DNA of 9,018 nucleotides from contig JAQGMQ010000006.1 in assembly GCA_028292305.1 (NCBI GenBank), positions 1-9,018 of the forward strand. Reading direction: 5' to 3'. Made by a program: the position numbers and the translations under genes. The stretch comes from Rhodoferax sp. (GTDB taxonomy: Bacteria > Pseudomonadota > Gammaproteobacteria > Burkholderiales > Burkholderiaceae_C). Positions 1 to 4,958 of this stretch are shown in pieces; positions within the stretch are counted from its first letter, which is position 1, and the number at the start of each line of letters is the position of its first letter. Under the pieces are notes generated by a model. That model worked only from the letters and a program-made list of their open reading frames with translations, ran no database searches and was not told the origin of the DNA.

Positions 1-486
1 GTCGACGAAGGTGAACACCGGCAGGTGAAATTTTTCGGCCAGCTTCATCAGCCGCAGCGCCTTGCGGTAACCCTCGGGCTTGCTCATGCCGAAGTTGCGC
101 AGGCCGCGTTCCTTGGTGTCGCGGCCCTTCTGGTGGCCCAGCACCATGCAGGCCGTGCCGTTGAACCGCGCCAGGCCGCCGACGATGGAAAGATCGTCGG
201 AAAAATGCCGGTCGCCGTGCAGCTCGACGAAGTCGGTGAACAGCTCGTTGACGTAGTCGAGCGTGTAGGGCCGTTCGGGGTGGCGCGCGATCTTGGTGAT
301 CTGCCACGGCGTCAGGTCGCTGTAGATGTCCTTGGTGAGCTGCTGGCTTTTCTTGCTGAGCTGGTCGATCTCTTCCGAGATGTCGACCGCGGATTCGTTC
401 TGTACATAACGCAGCTCTTCGATCTTGTTTTCAAGATCGGAAATGGGCTGCTCGAAGTCGAGGAAAGTTCTTTTCGCCAACGTCAT
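1..486 (-). CDS. accA: Acetyl-CoA carboxylase carboxyltransferase subunit alpha, N-terminal half (cut by window edge)
   Basis: AccA pairs with AccD to form the carboxyltransferase that moves a carboxyl group from biotin to acetyl-CoA, giving malonyl-CoA for fatty acid synthesis in the cytosol. About 162 codons are visible; the family is usually near 320 residues, so the catalytic C-terminal half lies off the left edge. The N-terminus carries the family signature TFLDFEQPI at residues 7-15, then a helical stretch with KIEELRYVQNESAVDI, the block ARHPERPYTLDYV around 67-79, FVELHGDRHFSDD around 86-98 and GHQKGRDTKER around 117-127. The boundary given is the ATG at 484-486. However, AGGAG (489-493) is only 1 nt from that ATG and 7 nt from an in-frame TTG at 478-480. 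The TTG start would give MAKRTFLDFE, which matches the N-terminus I recall for Comamonadaceae AccA. The gene is last of a cysS-glycosylase-accA run, and I see no clear promoter of its own. Identity is very sure, the start less so. Confidence 0.96.
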   Translation of the reverse strand, partial: MTLAKRTFLDFEQPISDLENKIEELRYVQNESAVDISEEIDQLSKKSQQLTKDIYSDLTPWQITKIARHPERPYTLDYVNELFTDFVELHGDRHFSDDLSIVGGLARFNGTACMVLGHQKGRDTKERGLRNFGMSKPEGYRKALRLMKLAEKFHLPVFTFVD

Positions 487-498
487 TCTCCTGGTTAG

Positions 499-510
499 AT
501 CGGGCCCGAT
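499..510. repeat. 12-bp perfect palindrome upstream of accA
   Basis: ATCGGGCCCGAT is a perfect palindrome centred about 18 nt upstream of the accA ATG, just before its ribosome binding site. It could be a protein-binding site or chance in GC-rich DNA. No function can be assigned from sequence alone. Confidence 0.4.
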
Positions 511-530
511 TCAGCCGCGCCCGAAGGCAC

Positions 531-545
531 CGGCCTGCAAGGCCG
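531..545. repeat. Hairpin-forming inverted repeat after the glycosylase gene
   Basis: CGGCCT (531-536) and AGGCCG (540-545) are perfect arms around a GCA loop, lying 5 nt past the glycosylase stop codon on the minus strand. No T-run follows in that direction, so it is not a standard intrinsic terminator. It may protect an mRNA end or partly attenuate read-through into accA. Confidence 0.4.
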
Positions 546-550
546 AGGGG

Positions 551-1213
551 TCATACCGTGACGGGAAGGGGCTCGAGTGAGCGCCAAATATACCAAGTTG
601 CCACACTGCAAAAAGGCGCCCAGGCCGCGGCCACTTCGCGCACGTCGCTGCGGCTCACCGGGTCGCCTGAAAAATAGTTGTGGCTGATGCCGTTGACCAG
701 GCCCACGTCGTCCAGCGGCAGCACGTTGGGCCGCATCATGTGGAAGATCAGGAACATCTCGGCCGTCCAGCGACCGATGCCGCGGATCGCCACCAGCTCG
801 GCGATGATGGCTTCGTCGTCCATGTCTTCCCACGACTGCACATGCACCGAGCCGGAATGAAAATGCAGCGCCAGGTCGACCAGGTATTCGACCTTGCGCG
901 CCGAAAGACCCGCCGCGCGCATGTCGTCCACCTTGAGCTTCAACACATTCGCCGGCGCCATCTGGCGCGGCAGCACCACGAAGCGTTCCCACACCGTCTG
1001 CGCAGCCTTCACCGACACCTGCTGGCCCACGATGCTGAGCGCCAGCGTGACGAACGCGTCGCCGCGGGTCTTCAGGCACGCGTCGCCGAATTTCGGGATC
1101 AGCCGGCGCATCACGCGGTCCTTCTTGACCAGGTGTTTGCACGCGTCGACCCAATACGGCGGCGTGTAGACCTGGACGACAGGCTCGGCTACCAACTTCT
1201 TAGCAGCCGGCAT
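551..1213 (-). CDS. DNA-3-methyladenine glycosylase II family protein (AlkA-like, HhH-GPD)
   Basis: This base-excision repair enzyme probably removes alkylated bases such as 3-methyladenine by cutting the N-glycosidic bond. The 220-residue protein matches the short AlkA-like form, which lacks the N-terminal domain of E. coli AlkA. The helix-hairpin-helix lies around residues 140-152 (AIRGIGRWTAEM). It is followed by PLDDVGL at 166-172, whose second aspartate (D169) sits where the catalytic aspartate of the HhH-GPD superfamily is expected. Upstream, LSIVGQQVSVKAA (59-71) is the usual conserved helix of this group. No iron-sulfur cysteine cluster is seen, which argues against an EndoIII/MutY enzyme. 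I chose the ATG at 1211-1213 because GGAG (1220-1223) sits 6 nt before it; a GTG at 1223-1225 overlaps that site. The gene follows cysS by 45 nt and precedes accA by about 64 nt, so it is probably cotranscribed. Its range of substrates is inferred from the family. Confidence 0.93.
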   Translation of the reverse strand: MPAAKKLVAEPVVQVYTPPYWVDACKHLVKKDRVMRRLIPKFGDACLKTRGDAFVTLALSIVGQQVSVKAAQTVWERFVVLPRQMAPANVLKLKVDDMRAAGLSARKVEYLVDLALHFHSGSVHVQSWEDMDDEAIIAELVAIRGIGRWTAEMFLIFHMMRPNVLPLDDVGLVNGISHNYFSGDPVSRSDVREVAAAWAPFCSVATWYIWRSLEPLPVTV

Positions 1214-1219
1214 GACACG

Positions 1220-1223
1220 CTCC
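1220..1223 (-). promoter_or_regulatory. Ribosome binding site that decides the glycosylase start
   Basis: On the minus strand GGAG lies 6 nt before the ATG at 1211-1213. The alternative GTG start at 1223-1225 overlaps it and has no such site upstream, so the ATG is preferred. Confidence 0.6.
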
Positions 1224-1230
1224 ACCCACA

Positions 1231-1255
1231 GCCGCGCCGAAACAAGGGGCGCGGC
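1231..1255. repeat. Strong GC-rich hairpin between cysS and the glycosylase gene
   Basis: GCCGCGCC (1231-1238) and GGCGCGGC (1248-1255) are perfectly complementary 8-bp arms around a 9-nt loop. They start 3 nt past the cysS stop codon on the minus strand. The sequence after the hairpin in that direction is TGTGGGTGGA, with no T-run, so rho-independent termination is unlikely. An mRNA-stabilising or partial attenuation role between cysS and the next gene is possible but inferred. Confidence 0.5.
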
Positions 1256-1258
1256 CCG

Positions 1259-2638
1259 TCATGCTGCGGCCTCCCAGGTGGTGCCGGCTGCGCTGTCCTT
1301 GAGCACGATGCCCTGGGCCAGCAGGTCCTTCCTGATCTGGTCGGCCTCGGCGAAGTTCCTGGCCAGCTTGGCTGCCGCGCGTTGTGCGATCAGCGTCTGG
1401 ATGGCCGCCTCGTCGAGCGCCACGCCCACCCGCAAAAACTGTTGTGCATCGCCCTGCAGAATGCCGAGCGTGCCGCCCAGCGCCTGCAGCAGGCCGGCGA
1501 GTTGGGCGGACTGCGTGCGGTTCACCTCGGAGGCCAGATCGAACAACACGGCGACCGCGCCGGGCGTGCCGAAGTCTTCGTCCATGGCCGCCTTGAAGCG
1601 CGCCGCAAACGGCTCGTTCCAGTCGATGGCGGCGAGGGGCTGCGGCTTCACCAGGTCGAGTGCGTTGTACAACCGGCGCAACGCGCTGCGGGCGTCGTCC
1701 AGGTGCGCGTCGCTGTAGTTCAGCGCGCTGCGGTAGTGCGCCCGCACGATGAAGAAACGCACCGTTTCGGCATCGTATTTCTTGAGCACTTCGCGGATGG
1801 TGAAGAAGTTGCCCAGGCTCTTGGACATCTTCTCGTTGTCGATCTGCACGAAGCCGTTGTGCACCCAGAAGCGCGCCAGCGGCTTGCCCGACGCGCCTTC
1901 GCTCTGCGCGATTTCATTCTCGTGGTGCGGGAACTGCAGGTCGACCCCGCCGCCGTGGATGTCGAAGCTCTGGCCCAGCGTCTGGCAGCTCATGGCCGAG
2001 CATTCGATGTGCCAGCCGGGCCGGCCCGTGCCGAAGTCGCTGGCCCATTTGGCTTCGGGCGGCTCGGTGGGCTTGGCGGATTTCCACAGCACGAAATCCA
2101 GCGGGTCTTCCTTGCCGTCGAGCACCGCCACGCGTTCGCCGGCACGCAGTTCGTCGAGCGACTTGCCCGAGAGCTTGCCGTAGCCGGGGAACTTGCGCAC
2201 GGCGTAGTTCACGTCGCCGTTGGTGGAGCGGTAGGCCAGGCCTTTTTGTTCGAGCGTGGCGATCATGCCGAGCATCTGCGGCACGTAGTCGGTGGCGCGT
2301 GGCTCCAGCGTGGGCGGCTCGATGCCGAGCGCGCCGATGTCCTGGTGCATGGCCGCGGTCATCTCGTCGGTGAGCGCGCGGATGGTGATGCCGCGCTCGA
2401 GCGCCCGCTTGATGATCTTGTCGTCGATGTCGGTGATGTTGCGCACGTAGGTGACGCGCAACCCGCCGGCCCTGAGCCAGCGCTGCACCACGTCGAAGGC
2501 CATCATCATGCGGGCATGGCCCACATGGCACAGGTCATAGATGGTCATGCCGCAGACGTACATGCGGACGTGGCCAGGTTCGATCGGGGAAAACGGCTCC
2601 AGGGCACGCGACAGCGTGTTGTAAATGCGCAAGCTCAT
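1259..2638 (-). CDS. cysS: Cysteine--tRNA ligase
   Basis: This class I aminoacyl-tRNA synthetase charges tRNA-Cys with cysteine using ATP, in the cytosol. The 459-residue length matches the bacterial family (E. coli CysS has 461). The Rossmann fold carries the HIGH-type motif HVGH at residues 38-41 and the KMSKS loop at 270-274. The zinc ligands that give cysteine specificity are all present: C29 (in MYVCGMT), C213 (in HIECSAM), H238 and E242 (in FPHHENE). ITDIDDKII at 68-76 and GGGVDLQFPHHENE around 229-242 are family hallmarks. The C-terminal third is the helical tRNA-binding part. The ATG at 2636-2638 gives the expected MSLRIYNTL start, but no good Shine-Dalgarno sequence precedes it. It is the first gene of the leftward block and is divergent from the TPR gene, so its promoter should lie in 2639-2927. 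All catalytic residues are intact. Confidence 0.99.
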   Translation of the reverse strand: MSLRIYNTLSRALEPFSPIEPGHVRMYVCGMTIYDLCHVGHARMMMAFDVVQRWLRAGGLRVTYVRNITDIDDKIIKRALERGITIRALTDEMTAAMHQDIGALGIEPPTLEPRATDYVPQMLGMIATLEQKGLAYRSTNGDVNYAVRKFPGYGKLSGKSLDELRAGERVAVLDGKEDPLDFVLWKSAKPTEPPEAKWASDFGTGRPGWHIECSAMSCQTLGQSFDIHGGGVDLQFPHHENEIAQSEGASGKPLARFWVHNGFVQIDNEKMSKSLGNFFTIREVLKKYDAETVRFFIVRAHYRSALNYSDAHLDDARSALRRLYNALDLVKPQPLAAIDWNEPFAARFKAAMDEDFGTPGAVAVLFDLASEVNRTQSAQLAGLLQALGGTLGILQGDAQQFLRVGVALDEAAIQTLIAQRAAAKLARNFAEADQIRKDLLAQGIVLKDSAAGTTWEAAA

Positions 2639-2741
2639 GAAATAAGGGAATGGCCGAAGTGCGGTTGGGCGCGGCTTCAGGCGGTGTCGTTGTCAGGGTG
2701 GGAACGCGGGGCGGGATGCGCGACAGGCGCCCCGGCAGGGC

Positions 2742-2770
2742 CTGATCGCGCGAGACCCCTCGGCTACAAT
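2742..2770 (+). promoter_or_regulatory. Probable sigma-70 promoter for the TPR gene
   Basis: TACAAT at 2765-2770 matches the -10 consensus at five of six bases. It is preceded at a 17-nt spacing by CTGATC at 2742-2747, which matches the -35 consensus at three of six. Transcription would begin near 2777, leaving a leader of about 150 nt before the ATG at 2928. A weaker -10-like TATACT lies on the opposite strand at 2777-2782 and could serve cysS, but it has no good -35. The assignment rests on pattern only. Confidence 0.5.
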
Positions 2771-2792
2771 CCATGCAGTATATCGGGCTACG

Positions 2793-2820
2793 CTGAACAA
2801 GTCCTGCGGGAGTTTTTCAG
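2793..2820 (+). other. Imperfect hairpin in the predicted 5' leader of the TPR gene
   Basis: From CTGAA at 2793-2797 to TTCAG at 2816-2820 the sequence folds into a stem of ten Watson-Crick pairs with two single mismatches, closed by a TGCG loop. It starts about 16 nt after the predicted transcription start. A second small inverted repeat, CTAGC/GCTAG at 2871-2885, lies nearer the start codon. I do not recognise any named riboswitch or leader family. Along with the promoter, this accounts for most of the non-coding stretch 2639-2927; I see no gene in it. Confidence 0.4.
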
Positions 2821-2927
2821 TGCAGCGCCAGCCCCCTGAACGGCATCTTCCGAGCCCGTGCAAGCCGTTTCTAGCCCTTTGCTAGCGTTTGCCATTGGCC
2901 GGTGTTTGCATACGACCGAGAGCCCTC

Positions 2928-3560
2928 ATGAAGCAAGTCAACCGGCACCGCGCAACCTCGTCCGCAGTCAACCCCACCCGCAGCCTGCCGCGGCTGATGC
3001 TGGCCTCGCGGCGCCTTTCCAGCGCCGCCGCGGTGGTGTTCGCGTTGTCCACGGCCCTCATCGCAACCGCCGTGCACGCCGACGATTACGGCGATGTCAG
3101 CGCGCTGATCAAGAGCGGCAAGCTGGCCGAGGCCCTGGCCAAGGCCGACGTCTACCTGACCGCCAAACCCAAGGACCCGCAGATGCGTTTCCTCAAAGGC
3201 GTGGTGCTCACCGAATCGGGCAAGACCGACGACGCCGTTGCCACCCTGAGTGCACTCACCCAGGAATACCCCGAGCTGCCCGAGCCCTACAACAACCTGG
3301 CCGCGCTGTACGCCAGCCAGAACCAGTACGACAAGGCCCGCACCGCGCTCGAGATGGCCGTGAAGCTCAACCCGGCCTATGCCACCGCGCATGAGAACCT
3401 GGGCGACGTCTATGCCAAGCTTGCCAGCCAGTCGTATGCGAGGTCGCTGCAGCTGAATGCCAACAACCCGCAGGCCACGCAGAAGGTAGCCCAGCTGCGC
3501 GACATGCTGGCGCCGCAGAGCAAGGGCAAGGCGGCCGCCAAACCCGCCGCAGCCAAATAG
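2928..3560 (+). CDS. Exported tetratricopeptide repeat protein
   Basis: The 210-residue protein begins with a long basic segment, then a hydrophobic stretch (residues 33-48). It has an AVHA site giving probable signal peptidase I cleavage after A51, so it is likely periplasmic. The mature part is helical TPR sequence. Four units can be traced at about 54-83, 84-117, 118-151 and 152-181; the third (PYNNLAALYASQNQYDKA) is the clearest and the last is shortened. The tail is rich in Lys and Ala (KGKAAAKPAAAK). TPRs bind partner proteins, and the partner here is unknown. The ATG at 2928 is chosen over an upstream TTG at 2889 because it leaves a sensible signal peptide, though its ribosome site is weak. 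A second Met at residue 24 would give a more usual signal peptide length. The gene ends at a terminator, so it may be a single-gene unit upstream of the cyclophilins. Confidence 0.88.
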   Translation: MKQVNRHRATSSAVNPTRSLPRLMLASRRLSSAAAVVFALSTALIATAVHADDYGDVSALIKSGKLAEALAKADVYLTAKPKDPQMRFLKGVVLTESGKTDDAVATLSALTQEYPELPEPYNNLAALYASQNQYDKARTALEMAVKLNPAYATAHENLGDVYAKLASQSYARSLQLNANNPQATQKVAQLRDMLAPQSKGKAAAKPAAAK

Positions 3561-3566
3561 CGGCCG

Positions 3567-3588
3567 GGCGGCTGCCTGGCCGCCTTTT
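3567..3588 (+). terminator. Intrinsic terminator after the TPR gene
   Basis: GGCGGC (3567-3572) and GCCGCC (3579-3584) form a perfect 6-bp GC stem with a 6-nt loop, followed directly by TTTT at 3585-3588. It starts 6 nt past the stop codon of the TPR gene. The short T-run suggests termination may be incomplete. Confidence 0.7.
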
Positions 3589-3653
3589 ATCCGCTGCACA
3601 AGCCCGCGCGCGCCGCATCTGCCGCCCGATAACCCCCTCTTCAACGCGGACTC

Positions 3654-3683
3654 CGCGCCCCGCCGGATTCGCTGCCGGGCGCG
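3654..3683 (+). repeat. Inverted repeat in the TPR-ppiA intergenic region
   Basis: CGCGCCC (3654-3660) and GGGCGCG (3677-3683) are perfect 7-bp arms around a 16-nt loop, followed by the T-rich CTGTTTGTT. It overlaps a smaller inverted repeat, CGCGGA/TCCGCG at 3645-3657, so the two could exclude one another. It may act as a second, weak terminator for the TPR transcript. Confidence 0.35.
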
Positions 3684-3687
3684 CTGT

Positions 3688-3714
3688 TTGTTAACCTCGC
3701 CTCCTTTGTTTATT
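3688..3714 (+). promoter_or_regulatory. Candidate promoter for the ppiA-ppiB-lpxH-mtfA block
   Basis: TTGTTA at 3688-3693 resembles a -35 element. TTTATT at 3709-3714 is a weak -10 at a 15-nt spacing; shifting by 1-2 nt gives better spacing but a poorer match. It lies in the only AT-rich patch between the terminator and the ATG at 3740. The call is tentative. Confidence 0.3.
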
Positions 3715-3739
3715 TGGTCACTCCGACCCGCAGACATCC

Positions 3740-4426
3740 ATGACTTCTCGCCTCTCCTTTTTCACAGCGCGCCGCGCCTTGCTGATTGCCGGCCTCATGG
3801 CTGGCGCGTTCCACGCCCAGGCGGCCGATGCGCCGCGCGTCAAGTTCGCCACCACCGCCGGTGACTTCGTGGTCGAGCTGTATCCCGACAAGGCGCCCAA
3901 GACGGTCGAGAACTTCCTGCAGTACGTCAAGGACAAACACTACGACGGCACGATCTTCCACCGCGTGATCCCCGGCTTCATGGTGCAGGGCGGCGGCTTC
4001 GACACCACCTACACCCAGAAGCCGACCCGCGCGCCCGTGGTGCACGAAGGCCGCGAAGCGCTGGCCAAAGGCGGCGACAAGAACGTGCCCGGCACGCTGG
4101 CCATGGCCCGCACCAGTGACCCGCAATCGGCCACCTCGCAGTTCTTCATCAACGTCAACGACAACGCTTCGCTGAACCCGACCATCATCCCGCCGGGCGA
4201 CCCGGTGCCGAAGTTCGAATACCAGGGCCGCGTGTATGAAAACACGCCGCGCAGCCAGCTCGTGAACGCGCCGCAGCTGTTCGGCTACACCGTGTTCGGC
4301 AAGGTCGTCAGCGGCATGGACGTGGTGAATAAAATCAAGGCCACGCCGACCGGCGCGGGCGGACCCTTTCCGACCGACGTTCCCCAAACCCCCATCATCA
4401 TCAACTCCGCCACTCTGGTGAAATAA
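3740..4426 (+). CDS. ppiA: Periplasmic cyclophilin-type peptidyl-prolyl cis-trans isomerase
   Basis: Cyclophilins speed the cis-trans isomerisation of X-Pro bonds; this one probably helps fold exported proteins. The first 28 residues form a signal peptide: a basic TARR, a hydrophobic ALLIAGLMAGAF and an AQA cleavage site after A28. The catalytic block FHRVIPGFMVQGGGF lies at 73-87, including the expected arginine (R75), phenylalanine (F80) and glutamine (Q83). ATSQFFINV lies at 131-139. FGYTVFGKVV follows at 181-190, with no tryptophan at the position that is Trp in PpiB, as in other PpiA proteins. At 228 residues it is longer than E. coli PpiA (190), mainly through about 33 residues at 148-180. 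That stretch is rich in Pro and polar residues and has no counterpart in the next gene. No clear Shine-Dalgarno sequence precedes the ATG. The stop codon is 1 nt from the ppiB start, so the two are surely cotranscribed. Confidence 0.93.
   Translation: MTSRLSFFTARRALLIAGLMAGAFHAQAADAPRVKFATTAGDFVVELYPDKAPKTVENFLQYVKDKHYDGTIFHRVIPGFMVQGGGFDTTYTQKPTRAPVVHEGREALAKGGDKNVPGTLAMARTSDPQSATSQFFINVNDNASLNPTIIPPGDPVPKFEYQGRVYENTPRSQLVNAPQLFGYTVFGKVVSGMDVVNKIKATPTGAGGPFPTDVPQTPIIINSATLVK
3956..4002 (+). repeat. Near-identical 47-bp block shared by ppiA and ppiB (copy 1)
   Basis: This block differs from 4563-4609 at only two of 47 positions, both silent or third-base in effect. It encodes the cyclophilin active-site motif FHRVIPGFMVQGGGF. 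The surrounding sequences are much more diverged. Strong protein constraint plus shared codon bias may explain it, or recent gene conversion between the tandem genes. Confidence 0.7.
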
Positions 4427-4427
4427 C

Positions 4428-4934
4428 ATGAGCAATCCAAAAGTCGAACTCCACATTGCCAACTACGGCGTCATCACCCTCGAACTCGACGAAGCCAAGG
4501 CGCCCAAGTCGGTGGCCAACTTTCTGAGCTATGTCAAGAAGGGCCATTACGACAACACGGTGTTCCACCGCGTGATCCCCGGCTTCATGGTCCAAGGCGG
4601 CGGCTTCGAGCCCGGCATGAAGCAGAAGGACTCGGACGCGCCCATCGACAACGAGGCCAACAACGGCCTGAAGAACAACAACTACACCGTGGCCATGGCC
4701 CGCACCGGCGACCCGCACTCGGCCACCGCCCAGTTCTTCATCAACGTGGCCGACAACACCTTCCTGAACCACACCGCCATTTCCGCCCAGGGCTGGGGTT
4801 ATGCGGTGTTCGGCAAGGTGGTCGCAGGCAATGACGTGGTCGACAAGATCAAGGCCGTGAAGACCGGCCGCAAAGGCTTCCATGACGACGTGCCGAACGA
4901 CGACGTCATCATCGAAAAAGCCGTAGCGGTTTAA
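4428..4934 (+). CDS. ppiB: Cytoplasmic cyclophilin-type peptidyl-prolyl cis-trans isomerase B
   Basis: This is a 168-residue, single-domain cyclophilin without a signal peptide, close in length to E. coli PpiB (164), and so probably a cytosolic prolyl isomerase. The active-site block FHRVIPGFMVQGGGF is at residues 46-60 with R48, F53 and Q56. ATAQFFINV is at 99-107. GWGYAVFGKVV is at 122-132 with W123 at the place of the substrate-contacting tryptophan. The start is the ATG at 4428, 1 nt after the ppiA stop. A GGTGA at 4417-4421, inside the end of ppiA, gives a plausible ribosome site, so translation is likely coupled. It is a paralogue of ppiA but lacks the insertion at ppiA residues 148-180. 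The lpxH start follows 24 nt after its stop. Confidence 0.96.
   Translation: MSNPKVELHIANYGVITLELDEAKAPKSVANFLSYVKKGHYDNTVFHRVIPGFMVQGGGFEPGMKQKDSDAPIDNEANNGLKNNNYTVAMARTGDPHSATAQFFINVADNTFLNHTAISAQGWGYAVFGKVVAGNDVVDKIKAVKTGRKGFHDDVPNDDVIIEKAVAV
4563..4609 (+). repeat. Near-identical 47-bp block shared by ppiA and ppiB (copy 2)
   Basis: This is the partner of 3956-4002, in direct orientation 607 bp downstream, with 45 of 47 bases identical. Recombination between the two copies would remove about 607 bp and leave an out-of-frame or fused gene depending on the crossover point. The 607-bp spacing is not a multiple of three relative to the ppiA frame. Confidence 0.7.
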
Positions 4935-4958
4935 GCGCCGCCTGGAGTGCCGCGCTCG

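Noticed and set aside
680..2839. Very long plus-strand open frame (719 codons) opposite cysS and the glycosylase gene
   Set aside because: It is antisense to two genes with complete catalytic motifs. Its translation is rich in His, Arg, Val and Gln without recognisable domains, as expected from reverse-reading GC-rich codons.
2889..2891. TTG start for the TPR protein
   Set aside because: It would add 13 residues with no ribosome site and place Cys and charged residues before the signal peptide; ATG at 2928 fits better.
2871..3737. Minus-strand open frame opposite the TPR gene
   Set aside because: It runs through the terminator and promoter region and is antisense to a gene with a signal peptide and clear TPR pattern.
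3710..4462. Minus-strand open frame of 250 codons opposite ppiA
   Set aside because: It lies fully opposite a clear cyclophilin gene; its low-complexity His/Val/Gly-rich translation is a codon-bias artefact.
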